From assembly GCA_003116975.1 (NCBI GenBank), contig BGKB01000024.1, positions 372,001 to 436,000 on the forward strand: DNA of 64,000 nucleotides. Direction: 5' to 3'. Shown piece after piece: positions 27,895-38,527 of this stretch (the first letter of the stretch is position 1; each line of letters starts with the position of its first letter). Source of the stretch: Aurantiochytrium sp. KH105. Taxonomy: Eukaryota > Sar > Bigyra > Thraustochytrida > Thraustochytriidae. Position numbers and translations under genes: made by a program. Under the pieces are notes generated by a model. That model was not told the origin of the DNA. It saw nothing but the letters and a program-made list of their open reading frames with translations, and made no database searches.

Positions 27895-28725
27895 AGAGCC
27901 GTGGAAAGATAGCTTGTTTGTTCAAGTGAATTTCTATTGTGGTTATTCTAAAGTCAATTTGCGAGGCTGGCCTAGTCGACGCAAGATCAATTATACCACT
28001 ACAATTCGAAGACTTGCTGGGTGTTGGAGGCATTTGGAGGGCACAGAACGAAAGCGTATACGTCATCTCGGCCTGTTCGGAATTGAATCTAATTTTTCCA
28101 TGCTTACCACGCACGCTTTCCCCCATACTTCGAAAGCACATGTGCACCTTGGAAGGCTATAGCGACCCGAATACCAAAATCTAAATAATGATCATCTCGA
28201 TAATTTTGATGACAACGATGCTGAAACGATTGAAGGGATTCTGAGCCTGCAATGTACGCGATCTTCTGCTGTGCTGACATCAGTTCACGTGCATGCTCTC
28301 TCAAGAGAGTTGCCTCGAAAAAGAGCTTCCATCCTCGCTCTTGCTCTCCTGCAACGCTCTCTCAGCTCAAGCCGACTCAAGCTAAAAAAAAAGAAAGCAA
28401 AAGCCGACCAAAGCGCAAAACGGGCGCGAGCGCAGCGTATCGCGGCACAGCGCCGGCGCGTCGCAGACGCTGCGAGAGGGCGTGCAGCGACGCTCCCCGG
28501 ATCCTACCTTGGAGACTCGGACGCTGAGCGAACGAAGCCAGACGCGCGGAAGCGAGACCGTTCCTCTTTGATCGACAGGGATCGATCCAAGGACGAGCGA
28601 CACCGAAGCTGGCGGCGTGTCGGGCGAGAGCTTTGCGTGGGTGCGCGTGCGCGCGCGCGTGGACGTGATCGGTGCGGTTGGAGAAGGAGTGACGGCGGGG
28701 CTATAGTAGTAAAGGCACAAGCAAG
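27895..28725. other. Intergenic, SDR gene to LSM14
   Basis: About 830 bp. The first 350 bp are A/T-richer and gene-free. The last 300 bp are GC-rich with Arg-rich frames on both strands and are probably the LSM14 promoter and leader. No gene or RNA is recognised. Confidence 0.55.
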
Positions 28726-30000
28726 ATGTCGCGACCGTACATTGGCGCGCGCATCTCTCTCGTGAGCAAGAGTGAGGTGCGCTACGAGGGCGTCTTGTAC
28801 AATATTAATACGCAAGACTCCACGGTGGCACTGCAAAACGTGCAGGCTTTTGGCACAGAAGGCCGACGGAAGGACGGTCCTCAGATCCCCCCGAACACGG
28901 AGCTCTTCGAGTACGTCATTTTCAAGGGTGCAGATATCAAGGATCTAGAGGTCCGTGAAGCTGCTCCGACGCCGACCTTCGAGGACCCGGCCATCGTTCA
29001 ATCCAAGACGGCAGCGCCACAGCATTCCGCTCAACCGCTCGCTCAACCGCAGCAAACGCAGACGCAGATGCCGGCAGCAACCGCGCCGCCAACGTCGCCG
29101 CCCCTTTTGTCGCCATTACAGCCACAAAGTATTCCTCCTTCTTCGACGGCACAACAGCCAGCCCCCAAGCAGCAAGAACAGCCAGCTCAACAACAGCAGC
29201 AACAGCATCAGCAACAGCAGCAACAGCACCAGCAACGAGAGGGCCACAGTAGGCACCAACCGCGTCGCCGCGGCCAAAGTAATGGTCGAGGCCCGAAGCA
29301 AGACTTTCACCACCAGCATCAGCAGCAACAGCAACAGTCCCAGCCGCATCGCCGGGGCGGTCGATCCGACGTGGGACTCGGATCGCACCTGCTCGGCATG
29401 AAAACGCGCGATGCCGTGGGTGATGTGAAACTCGATGAATCCGCAACCTTTGATTTTGCCTCCATGAACGAAAAGTTCGACAAGGCAGGAGAGTTCGCAA
29501 AGTTGTCACTCGAGGACAATCAGACGAGAAACCCGAACACGGGTGACTTTGGCAATGGAAGCGAGGCATATGCGTCGGGCGCGAATGCCGACGAGGACCA
29601 GGTGGGGGGCTACTCCAAGAGCTCCTTCTTTGATACAATTTCGTGTGATATTACCGATCGTGAGAGCGGCAAGAGACATGGTCTTTACGGTCAAAAGGAA
29701 CGGGATCTGAACAAGGAAACCTTTGGGGCCACGGGCCTCAATCACGGCAACAATCGTTATCGCAACCGCCGAGGTGGGCATCGTGGGCGCGGCCGCGGCC
29801 GCGGCCGTGGTGGCCGAGGAGGTCGTGGCGGCTATGCTGGCAATGGACGCAACGATGGTGGCTACCACAATAATGCAGGCCGAGGTCGCGGTGGACACCG
29901 TGGTGTGTCGAATGTGCCGAAGCACAACTCAGGCAGCGGCAACTCTGGGCATCAACAGTCTTCCTCTGGCCAGGTTACCTTCACGAACTCGTTTACATAA
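28726..30000 (+). CDS. LSM14: LSM14/Scd6/RAP55 mRNP protein
   Basis: The ATG at 28726 opens 424 residues. Residues 1-80 are the divergent LSm14 domain ([59 protein letters not shown]). A Pro/Gln-rich linker follows, with CAG/CAA polyglutamine around 145-200. The FDF motif is at about 243 ([19 protein letters not shown]). [13 protein letters not shown] at about 298 matches the FFD box and [19 protein letters not shown] the TFG box. RGG repeats (about 340-400) end the protein. Family role: translational repression, decapping and P-body assembly, binding eIF4E/eIF4G and DDX6-type helicases in the cytoplasm. All family boxes are present in order. Confidence 0.96.
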   Translation: MSRPYIGARISLVSKSEVRYEGVLYNINTQDSTVALQNVQAFGTEGRRKDGPQIPPNTELFEYVIFKGADIKDLEVREAAPTPTFEDPAIVQSKTAAPQHSAQPLAQPQQTQTQMPAATAPPTSPPLLSPLQPQSIPPSSTAQQPAPKQQEQPAQQQQQQHQQQQQQHQQREGHSRHQPRRRGQSNGRGPKQDFHHQHQQQQQQSQPHRRGGRSDVGLGSHLLGMKTRDAVGDVKLDESATFDFASMNEKFDKAGEFAKLSLEDNQTRNPNTGDFGNGSEAYASGANADEDQVGGYSKSSFFDTISCDITDRESGKRHGLYGQKERDLNKETFGATGLNHGNNRYRNRRGGHRGRGRGRGRGGRGGRGGYAGNGRNDGGYHNNAGRGRGGHRGVSNVPKHNSGSGNSGHQQSSSGQVTFTNSFT

Positions 30001-30020
30001 GTAGTCAGCCGTCCATCAAT

Positions 30021-30084
30021 TTCCTTTTCTTTCCTTTCCTTTCCTTTCCTTTCCTTTCCTTTCCTTTCCTTTCCTTTCCTTTCC
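30021..30084. repeat. CTTTC pentanucleotide tract
   Basis: About 12 units of CCTTT just downstream of the LSM14 stop, so in its 3' UTR or terminator region. Confidence 0.9.
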
Positions 30085-30854
30085 ATCAAGAAATGATTGT
30101 GCTGCTAAAACTTCTCAACAACAAATAGAAAAAAGGAAGAGGATCTGATGATCCGTCCTTCATTCTCCCTTCCTTTATGGTGTTCATGGCATTGATGACT
30201 GACGGTCAGAAATGGCATTCTCGCGGCCATGAACGTGGTACATTTTCCAATATCTTTTTTGAAAGCGACTCACTGCTCGCCCTTGAGAAACAAATTAGCG
30301 GACCAATATTCCACCTAGACAGAGACTGTCAGGCAAAATATTCAGCAATCTTGAGCTTTCGCTCGTCAACAATCTATTCCTGCAGACCAACGATCTATCG
30401 AGAGGCGTAACTCTGTGTTTCCTTAAAGAGGCCTAACTGCTTAAATAGACCATTTCTTTCAACGTCTCTCTCTTTCACCAGTCTTACTGTGCGCGCGTCC
30501 CCGTCCCAAGCACGCATGCACGCAAGCAAAGCAAGCTTGCATTCGTTCTTGCAGGACCGTGAATCCTATCGGGCGCAGCCTGCGCAGCCTGGAGTTGGGC
30601 CTCGGTTCGCGCAGGCGCGGTATCACGGCGGCAAAGACGCGACGTTGTGCAGCGCTTAAACATCTAGACCTCTGCTGGACACCGGACACGGACGCCAGCG
30701 ACACCACTTCTTCTTCTCTCGCTCGCTCGCTCGCTCGCTCGCTCGCTCTCTCCCGGGGTGGCCCAAACGCGAGTTGGGCAATAGCAGCTGACTGCGTGAG
30801 TAGGGTTTGCTCGTGCGCATTGGAGCTCTTGCGCGATAAATTGTTTTTGGCAAG
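30085..30854. other. Intergenic, LSM14 to LC8
   Basis: A/T-rich, gene-free sequence to about 30480, then GC-rich sequence with a CTCG tetramer tract at about 30716-30750 just upstream of LC8. No further gene is supported. Confidence 0.55.
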
Positions 30855-31340
30855 ATGGCGAGCCAGCACAACAAGCAGATCACCTTCGCGGAGGATATGA
30901 CAGACGAGCGCCAACAAGAGGTCTTGACGCTCGCCAAGGAGGTCTTCCTCAGCAGCCATATTGCGGACAGCCGTGGAGAGACGCAGTACACAACAATCGC
31001 CAAGAAAATCAGGTCAAAGATGGATCAGCGACATGGAAAGTAAGTTGGTGAACCTTGGGTGAGGTGAGGTGAACGCAGAGACACACTAAGCCAACTACGG
31101 TTGGCCGCGAGCAAGGAAAGAAAACAAAAAAGTTCAAACGAGCGCTGACGATCTCCTGATTCCACCATATCTCTCGTCGACATTCCGAAACAATCAACAA
31201 AAACAAAATAATTGCATCATCTACGCAGAGGTTGGTGCTGTATTGTGGGTCGCAACTTTGGCTCGTACGTCACGCACCAGATGAAAACCTACATTCACTT
31301 TTCGATGTTTAGCGTGCACGTGTTGCTGTTTAAACCATAA
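30855..31340 (+). CDS. DYNLL: Dynein light chain LC8-type, two exons
   Basis: Exon 1 is 30855-31039 and exon 2 is 31229-31340. The 189-bp intron has a GTAAGT donor and CAG acceptor and splits a Lys codon. The spliced product is 98 residues. Exon 1 gives [20 protein letters not shown] and [17 protein letters not shown]. Exon 2 gives [20 protein letters not shown], then [16 protein letters not shown] and stop. LC8 is about 89 residues in animals; [15 protein letters not shown] is its hallmark, here [15 protein letters not shown]. It is a dimeric hub and light chain of dynein. The His to Cys change lies in the conserved strand near the binding groove. It converges on VTA1 with 67 bp between the stops. 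Splicing is inferred from family continuity. Confidence 0.95.
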
Positions 31341-31407
31341 ATGTCATGCACCATACGCGCTGCGTAATCTTTTGTACTCGCGAGACGCACTCGCGTTGAT
31401 TCGCTCA

Positions 31408-32385
31408 CTACTGAAGCTCCCGCAAGGCACTCTCCAGATGCTGCTTGGCCATCTCAATGTCATCGAGCTCAATCGCACGCAGCGCGTAGCGCGTATATTC
31501 CATGGCGTCTTCCTTTGCCGCATCGGCAAGGTTCGATGTAAACTTGGGCGGCTGTTTGGCCGAAGACCTCTTCTTCACTGTCCGAGACGGTTTCTTGTAT
31601 CGGGGCGCCTCCTCCTCTTCCTCCTCCTCCTCGTCATCATGAAAGCGACTGGCCCCGCGCGGCGCCGGGGCACCGGTCGGGGCAGGAGGCGGGAGCATGT
31701 CCAGACCGTCGTCATCATCTTCTTCATAATCTTCCTCGCCATCTTCTTCATCGCGCATCCTGGCAAGCTCCTCCTCGGATGGAACAGGAGGCCGGCCCTC
31801 CTTGATAGCCTTGAGAATCTCCGTGGCGCGCCACTTGGCAAAGAGAGCGGACTTCTTCGTGGCGTCGTCGATCTTCTTGTCCGGCGAAAAGGTGGCCAGC
31901 ACCTCGAAAAAGCTCGCTGCTGCGTAATAACGGCGGGCCGTGTTCTTGTTGGCAGCGCCGTCCATGTATTCGTTCTCTGCCTCGGTGAGCTTCTCCTTGG
32001 CGTACGAGCGAATCACGTCTTCACATTCAAGAGTCTCGCTCAAAGTTGGCTCCGCCTTCTTTTTCTCCTCCAGCATGTCCATGAGTACTCCAAGAAAGGC
32101 ATTGTCCTCCGGGCTGCGCTTGCAGGCCAGCGCGAGCTCTAGGGCACGTCTGCAAAGTTGTCCAGAATTATTCAAGCACAGCCAGCAAGTTGTTGGCCAA
32201 GAATACGTATTCGGTTAGCGAGACGGTCTTGCCTTCGTCTTTTGGGTTCACATGATGCGTCAAACTTACGTTCTGCAATAGTACGCGATCACAAAGGCCC
32301 GCTCATCGCCGGTCTTCTCCACCTCCTCCGCACGTCGCACATACGGGGTGATGCTTTTGAGCCCGGGAGGAATCGCGACAACCAT
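31408..32385 (-). CDS. VTA1: VTA1/LIP5 ESCRT-associated protein, two exons
   Basis: Exon 1 is 32385-32270 and exon 2 is 32149-31408 (minus strand). The 120-bp intron has a GTAAGT donor and TTTGCAG acceptor. The joined protein is 285 residues: MVVAIPPGLKSITPYVRRAE, then ERAFVIAYYCRTRALELALA, which is the N-terminal tandem-MIT region of VTA1. An acidic, Pro-rich linker (DGLDMLPPPAPTGAP, then a Glu run) follows. The C-terminal VSL domain is AAKEDAMEYTRYALRAIELD and DIEMAKQHLESALRELQ, which in the family dimerises and binds Vps4. Role: activator of the Vps4 ATPase in ESCRT-III disassembly at endosomes. The long exon-2 frame alone would miss the MIT start. The intron restores it in frame. Confidence 0.94.
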
Positions 32386-33142
32386 TTTCGCAAGTCTCTA
32401 TTACGTAGCTCGCTCGTCACGAGCACGCAACGTGCAGCAAGAGCCTCTCTTTACAGCCGCGCGAGCGCCTAGGAGCCGGAAGCGTACCCGAGAGAAGCTC
32501 TCTCGTGTCTCGGGTGTGAGCGAGGGAAGCGAGACCGCTTTGATCGCCGCTCCGTTCGAACCGCGCAACCTGCTGGCACAGCACCTCTCGGGGCTCAGCC
32601 AGCGGGCTGCTCTGAATTGCCTCGTGCTTGCGCTCGCGATGGATGGCGCGCTGTCGCTGTCTTCGCGCTCGTTCTCGCTTTGTTGCTGCCGCGTGGTGGT
32701 GAAACATACAAACTAGGCGAAACAGAGAGGAGAATGGTGGTATCTATCGAGTATCAATCAATCAATCAATGAATTTACTCATAGTCAATCAATCTTTCAA
32801 TCTTTCAATCAATCTCAATCTTTCAATCAATCTTTCAATCAATCAAGCCCAGATCGAGACAAGCCACAAAGTCTGAATCCTTGTCCAACTGGCAAGCGGC
32901 TCTTGCTGTGACGAGCGGGCTGACATGAATGCATAGGCGTGCACGGCCAAAACGTAAAGGCGATGCCGCGGCTTCGAATCGGCACATATCTCAACAGTCT
33001 GAAATCTTTCCTCTTGTCAAAGGAAGTGGCATTGCAAGGTAACATGCATGACGAAGAAGAACAAGCAAGAAAGTTGAAAGTGAAAAGGGAATGGTGCAAA
33101 CGTCGTCGAAATATGGAAAACAAAGTGTATTTATACAGCAAC
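32386..33142. other. Intergenic, VTA1 start to VASt gene stop
   Basis: About 760 bp. It contains an AATC tetramer region (32754-32846, ATCA and TTTCAATC units). No gene is supported on either strand. Confidence 0.55.
32754..32846. repeat. AATC-type repeat region
   Basis: Interrupted ATCA tetramers and octamer-like TCTTTCAA units, upstream of VTA1. Confidence 0.8.
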
Positions 33143-36100
33143 TCAAGGAGCATGTGCTTCGTGAGTTTGACCTTGTGAAAAAAGTGTTGCAAGCGCCTTG
33201 ATGTCCTCTCGCGCGGCTCGCAGCTCAAAAGCGAGGAATAAGCAAAGAAGGACCATGGCGATCTGCACGAAGGCAAGTATCCAAACGAGATACTGTGACC
33301 AAGGCTGTGGCGTGTGCGCAGGCTCCGTCTGAGGCTTGAAGACAGCCTTTTCACTGGCGTCGCTGTTCTCGCCGCTGGTTGTGGGCTGAGACCCGGCATC
33401 TCCGGATTTGCCGGCCTCCTGAGCTACGAATCGCTGCAGCTCAGGAAACCATTGCGACTCAAAATTCTTTTTGATCTCGCGTGAGCTGCTCGACTTGATG
33501 AATCCCTTCATCATAGTACTCTGACGAAAATCTACGTGGTGCGAGACCTGGATCCGCGTGGAAGTTGGTGACGCGGCCTCGAGCGCAAGCCTCAAAAGCG
33601 TAGCAAAAGTCTTTCCATAGGGAACCTCTGGATTGCGTACCTCCTGATCCACGTGGAAGCCGACGCGTGGCACAGCTTGAACAATCTCCCACGAGGCATA
33701 ACACGTGTTGCGCGGGATGGGGCCCTTGCGCGGAATGAGGTACTGCATTTCGCGGGTGCTGCCCGCAGTATTGCCTTGGGACCAGTCGCTAACCGTGATA
33801 TTTTCAGCCTTGTCGAGCTCAAACATGCGCTGGCCAAAGGCTTTGTCGAGGTGAAGGATTCGGTGAACCGTGTCCACGTCCGCATCAAGCATACCGTCGA
33901 CAATTACGTTTTCATAAGGATCCGGAAATGTAAAGTTACCTTGGTCTGCGCCTTGCGCCTCTTGGCCATCTCCTTCCGCCTCTGCGCCTGTGCCCAGATC
34001 CGCCGACGGTATCCCATCCTTTTGCGCTAGTTGTGAATGGAAGTTTCCGGACCCAAGATTTCGACTTTGCAAAAAGCTTTCGAGCTCTAACGTGGCCTTC
34101 TTGTATGACGTGCGCACCTCGCGCAAAGTGGCTGCGCGAATGAAAGCCCGCATGACTACATGCTCGAGAAAGACAACCTCGTGCGAAATGACTAGACGCG
34201 TCGCCGATTCCGACTCTGCCTCGAGGTTGAATCGCAAGACGGAGCGAAACGATGTGCCGCAGGGAATGCTCGGGTTCATTGTCGACTTCTCTACCTGGTA
34301 GCCCTTTCCTGTCAATATCTTGCGGCAGGTAAAGGTACTGAAGGCACGCGTCTCCGGGACAGGTCCTTTTTTCGGGATCGTGTATGACGACTTGCACCGC
34401 GCCCCCTCCGTGAATCCCTCTTCGCCACCAGGGACTGTCCAAGCAGTGCGGACAACGTGCGTGTACTCCTTGATTGAGTCGAGGCGCTGCTGAAACTCAG
34501 GCTCAACGAACATGAGCTTGACAAGCGTGTCAACGTCGACGCTGAGGGAGAGTTCGAAAAGTTCACTGCTAAGGTTCGAGAACTTGACGGCTGTCGAGGT
34601 TGCACTTGTTGTCGATTCATTGCTCGAGCCAGACCCTGAACGATCAAGAGAAAGAGATGATGTGTTCTCTTCTGGGTTCGCAACTGCGTCCTCAGCTTCC
34701 CCTTCTGCTGCTTTGCACTCGTCCGCTGGAACGCCGTCACCGTTCGCGAACTCTTCGTCCTGCCCCATGGGCGTCCCACTATCGTCCTCGTGTCGCTTCA
34801 GATAGCGCCGTACGGTAAGCATGCCAAGACCAGAGCCCGTGCGGGCCAGCGGCGTTCTGATGCGCCTACGTGAAGACAGCTCGAAATTCGAGGGGCCTCC
34901 ATCGCCATGAGGACTCGCCATCCTGCTGCTATCGCTATTTCGCGAGGTATCGTCAAAGAAAGCAGCCGTACTCTGGAGGGCATCCATAGTCTCGAGCACG
35001 GAATGGCTCGCGGCAATGGCCTCGCGAAGGGCACGAATCCACCGGACGCGATTTTCTCGTGTTTCGGCATTCAGCATGCGTGGCTTGCTTTCGCCGCTCA
35101 GGTGCAGCTCAAAATAGCCCGGGTGGTCAACGGTGGCGACACGATCGCTCACCGAGCAGCTGCGGTCGAGAGGCTTGATGTGAAGGAGCTTGTCCGGGAG
35201 TGACGCCCAGTCCACATCATACAAGTTTGTGACTGCGCCGTGTCCCTTGAGATCTTTTGTAAAATACGCCCAAAAGGCAACATTGATGCCACCAGGGCGC
35301 GGCGCGGACTTGTCGGAGTCACAGTCTTCTGCAGAGGCGCTGCGGAGGTCTTTTGGCATAACGATCATTGCGTAGCGCGAGCGCCATAGCACCCCTGTCG
35401 ACATGCCACGCATGCCGAGCCAGCCATGAGCCGCAACCCAAGAGGGCGTGCGCGCAGCTTGTTCTGGCGCATCAGACACGGGCTTTCGCCGTCGGTACCA
35501 GCGTCGCTGGCGCACGACCCAGCGGGCATTGGCCTGGCCGCGCTGGGATCCCTTGGCCTGCTTGGAATCAAGTGCATTGAATTGCGATTCGTAGCGCCAG
35601 CCCTCGGCATCGCAGCGCGATTGGCTTACCCCACTCATGTCGACAATGAAGGGCGTGGTGATCTCCCAGCCAGGAGGGACGGGAAGGGCGGCTTCGACTT
35701 CGTCCAGATCGCGTCCAAGGCCATGGCCGATGCGATTCGTAAACGGCTTGCGCTCTTGCGGAAGGAGCGAAGCCCCACTCCAGCCACGCTTGATCCGCTT
35801 GTCTTTGAGATCGAGAAAGCTCCAGCGCTGGTTTTCCCAGATCTCGTCTTCCTCCTCACCCTCTGCGAGCGGAACGACCCAGCGCGCGGCTTCGGTGTCC
35901 GCGCAGTGCGTGGGACCGATTTGCAGACTTTGTGAGCGTCCGTGTTGGATCAAACTCGGCGTGCGCGCTGTGGGCGTGCCAGGCTCCGACGCAATTTCCT
36001 CGGCGTCAGTACCTGGATCAGAGTGACTTCCCGAGTCTTGTCGGCCGAGGAAGGGGCGAAGCATGTTGGGGAGGAAGCGGGTGACATGGCCGCCTCGGAG

Positions 36101-37075
36101 ACTGTGACGCCGACGCGAAGATCGCTTCGATCCTTGCGAGGCCTCGGCGAGCGCGGCTCGCACGCGCGGACGCACGGCGCGCTGCAATTTAGTAATGCCG
36201 CGGTGCACAATGCGAGAAAGGTCATCGAGATCCTCGCTGTAAAGTCCCGAGCGAAAAAGCAAGAGCGCTGCCCAACGCGCAGTGAGGTCAATATCGCCGT
36301 CTTCGATGCCCTTGAGCTGGATCGTGCGCAGCTTGCTTGCGCCGTGTGCGGAGTCGCGATAGACGAGGCGGATTGCAAAGCGCACTCTGTGATTTGTTTT
36401 GTCGACAAAGGCGACCGGGGCGACACTTTCGAGGGTCGCGAGGTCGATGGCAACTTCGGCTTCGGCATTTTTCTCGAGCGACTTGCCCATGGTTTTATAC
36501 AGTCTGAGCGAGAGCTTGGAAGGCTCGAAGACGACGTACCGGCGATCCCAGTCGTCATGGGTGATGCGGAGCAGAGAGCTCGCACCCCGCACAGCGCGTG
36601 TCACGGCTTTAGAGGACTGGTCCAGGCACAGCCAGCCCGCGACGCGAGCCTGATCTTCCTCGACCGCAAGGCACTCTTCACAAAGAGCCTCCTGGGAACT
36701 CTGCGCTATGGGCGCGGCGGAGATCACGCCCGGCGATTGCTGTTGGTGTAGATGTTGCTGTTGCTGTTGTTGCTGAGTACTGTGATGCACATGTTCGCAC
36801 CTACGGAGCCCGAAGGTTGATCCGCCGATCTGACGCACCATCACGTTGACGAGGTGTTCGCGCACCTGTGCCCTGAAACGCTCTTGCGCGGTTGTGTTGT
36901 GGACAAATTTGTCCTTTCTCGCAAGCGCTTCGGCCATGCTCGATGCGCTTCGTCGCAGCATCTTAGACGGCGTGGTGCTTTCTTTTGTCCGTGTGCCGTT
37001 CGCCATGCTCATCGTGGTCATGATGGCCGGCGGCGGCGCCGCGGCCGCAACGGGGTTGGGAGCTTCGTTGGCCAT
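33143..37075 (-). CDS. Double-PH, double-VASt membrane protein (lipid transfer, Lam-like)
   Basis: The ATG at 37075 opens 1310 residues. A PH-like domain spans about 148-285 (VAGWLCLDQSSK, WDRRYVVFEPSKLSLRLYKT). A second PH domain lies at about 545-690 (AAHGWLGMRGMSTGVLWRSR, then ENRVRWIRALREAI). Two VASt domains follow, about 848-1010 (VDVDTLVKLMFVEPEFQQRL, ARCKSSYTIPKKGPVPETRA) and about 1062-1220 (LDADVDTVHRILHLDKAFGQ, MQYLIPRKGPIPRNTCYASW). A single transmembrane helix is near 1262-1285 (YLVWILAFVQIAMVLLCLFL). VASt/StARkin domains in yeast Lam proteins and animal GRAMD1 carry sterol at ER-plasma membrane contacts, where the N-terminal PH-like domain is a GRAM domain. Likely ER-anchored sterol or phospholipid transfer at contact sites. 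The cargo is inferred. Confidence 0.86.
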   Translation of the reverse strand: MANEAPNPVAAAAPPPAIMTTMSMANGTRTKESTTPSKMLRRSASSMAEALARKDKFVHNTTAQERFRAQVREHLVNVMVRQIGGSTFGLRRCEHVHHSTQQQQQQQHLHQQQSPGVISAAPIAQSSQEALCEECLAVEEDQARVAGWLCLDQSSKAVTRAVRGASSLLRITHDDWDRRYVVFEPSKLSLRLYKTMGKSLEKNAEAEVAIDLATLESVAPVAFVDKTNHRVRFAIRLVYRDSAHGASKLRTIQLKGIEDGDIDLTARWAALLLFRSGLYSEDLDDLSRIVHRGITKLQRAVRPRVRAALAEASQGSKRSSRRRHSLRGGHVTRFLPNMLRPFLGRQDSGSHSDPGTDAEEIASEPGTPTARTPSLIQHGRSQSLQIGPTHCADTEAARWVVPLAEGEEEDEIWENQRWSFLDLKDKRIKRGWSGASLLPQERKPFTNRIGHGLGRDLDEVEAALPVPPGWEITTPFIVDMSGVSQSRCDAEGWRYESQFNALDSKQAKGSQRGQANARWVVRQRRWYRRRKPVSDAPEQAARTPSWVAAHGWLGMRGMSTGVLWRSRYAMIVMPKDLRSASAEDCDSDKSAPRPGGINVAFWAYFTKDLKGHGAVTNLYDVDWASLPDKLLHIKPLDRSCSVSDRVATVDHPGYFELHLSGESKPRMLNAETRENRVRWIRALREAIAASHSVLETMDALQSTAAFFDDTSRNSDSSRMASPHGDGGPSNFELSSRRRIRTPLARTGSGLGMLTVRRYLKRHEDDSGTPMGQDEEFANGDGVPADECKAAEGEAEDAVANPEENTSSLSLDRSGSGSSNESTTSATSTAVKFSNLSSELFELSLSVDVDTLVKLMFVEPEFQQRLDSIKEYTHVVRTAWTVPGGEEGFTEGARCKSSYTIPKKGPVPETRAFSTFTCRKILTGKGYQVEKSTMNPSIPCGTSFRSVLRFNLEAESESATRLVISHEVVFLEHVVMRAFIRAATLREVRTSYKKATLELESFLQSRNLGSGNFHSQLAQKDGIPSADLGTGAEAEGDGQEAQGADQGNFTFPDPYENVIVDGMLDADVDTVHRILHLDKAFGQRMFELDKAENITVSDWSQGNTAGSTREMQYLIPRKGPIPRNTCYASWEIVQAVPRVGFHVDQEVRNPEVPYGKTFATLLRLALEAASPTSTRIQVSHHVDFRQSTMMKGFIKSSSSREIKKNFESQWFPELQRFVAQEAGKSGDAGSQPTTSGENSDASEKAVFKPQTEPAHTPQPWSQYLVWILAFVQIAMVLLCLFLAFELRAAREDIKALATLFSQGQTHEAHAP

Positions 37076-37360
37076 CCCGTCTCCGCGTCAAAGACGATCC
37101 GCAGGAGTGCCAGCGATTCTTGCTCACGGTAATCTCTAAAGATAACTAAGAATCTTTCTGCAGAGAATTGAGCTTCTTATCCTATCTCCGCGCTCCTGCT
37201 CGCCGCCCTCCTCGGCGTCGCTGCCGCCCGCCCTATCCCCGTCGTCCTCGACGCCGGCGGCAGCCAGCTCCAGGTTTGCTTTCCTGCTTTCCTGCCTGCT
37301 TGCTTGCGCACGAAAGGCTTCCTCGCTCCAGCGGCGGCGTTCGGCCCCGCTCCGGCGACG

Positions 37361-37361
37361 A

Positions 37362-37402
<41 letters not shown>

Positions 37403-37407
37403 CGCAA
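37361..37407. repeat. GCAA tetranucleotide tract
   Basis: About 11 AAGC units. Confidence 0.9.
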
Positions 37408-38048
37408 GGAGAATTCGCGGCCCGAGCCCGGTCGCCCCCTCGCGCGGCGCGGCGGCGCCCCTGCCGCTCGCGCGCGGCCCCGCGGTCCCGCGCGCAGCAG
37501 CTCCTGCTCCTCGCCCCGCGCGGCGGCCGCAGTTCGAGTTCTGCCGGCGCGCCTCCGCGCCGCGCTGGATTCGATTTGAAAATCAATCAGCCAGGCGAAG
37601 CGTGCGCGGATGCAGCCTGCCTGCCTGCCCTGCATGCATGCATGCACGCAGGATGCATGCATGCGTGCGGCGGGCGGGCAGGCAGCCGCAGCGCTGCGCG
37701 CGCAGAGCGGGAACGCCCGGCGAGACCCGCGGCCCGGAGCGCGGGCGGAGAAGGCGCGGACGCTTCGTGCCGGCGGCGCGGGCCGCGCTCCTTCGCGACG
37801 GCATGGCGAAGCGCGCGAGGCGATGGCAGGCGAGGGGATGCGAGGGGATGCGAGGCGAGGCGAGGCGAGGCGAGGCGGCGCGGGCAGACAGGCAGGTGGT
37901 CGCGCGCGCGGCGTGGTAGGCAAGGTATGGCAAGGCGTGTTCCCTCCCCTCCTCCGCGCGAGCGGCGCGAGACGAGGCTGGCTGCCTGAGCTGCCTGATC
38001 CCCAGCCATCGATCGTCCCAGCAACAAAGCGTCCCACGGGAGAGCTCG

Positions 38049-38102
38049 CTCCAGCTCCAGCTCCAGCTCCAGCTCCAGCTCCAGCTCCGCCTCCAGCTCC
38101 CG
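38049..38102. repeat. CAGCTC hexanucleotide tract
   Basis: About nine near-perfect six-base units in the kinase-PP2C promoter interval. Confidence 0.88.
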
Positions 38103-38527
38103 CTCCTCCTCGTCCTCGTCGTCCTCCACCCCGAGCGAGGCGAGGCGGCGTGCGCGTGGAGGAGCGCAGCGTGCGCGTGGAGCAGCAGCAGGCAGGAGAC
38201 GCGCGCAGGGCCAGGCGGAGGATCAAGCGGGCAGAACCTGAAGGCGCAGAGTGCAGCGGCGCGGAGCAGGGACAAGCAGTGCAGGGCAGTGCAGGGCAGA
38301 GGGCAGTGCACGGTGCTGCTTGCTGCTGCAGTGGGTGGGTGGGTGGTCGGCTCTGTGGCAAAGCCGCAAGGTGCGAGGGCGAGTGGAAGACCGCGCAGAG
38401 GAGGACCAGGGAGCGCATAAGAGCGGGCCGCGGAGACAGGGGTAGGCAAAGGCCGGCGGCCGGAGCGCCGTCGACGAGGCTCGCGGAGAAACAGTAGAAG
38501 AAGAAGAAGAAGAAGAAGTAGAAGAAA

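Larger units (their letters stand above)
37076..38527. other. Divergent region VASt gene / kinase-PP2C gene
   Basis: About 1.45 kb, very GC-rich and full of repeats: GCAA (37361-37407), CCTG/GCAT palindromic stretch (37613-37685), GAGGC (37836-37879), CAGCTC (38049-38102) and a GAA run (38496-38527) reaching the kinase start. Long frames exist on both strands (Ala/Arg/Pro-rich) but they read through the repeats and have no family features. I call them composition artefacts. Confidence 0.6.
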
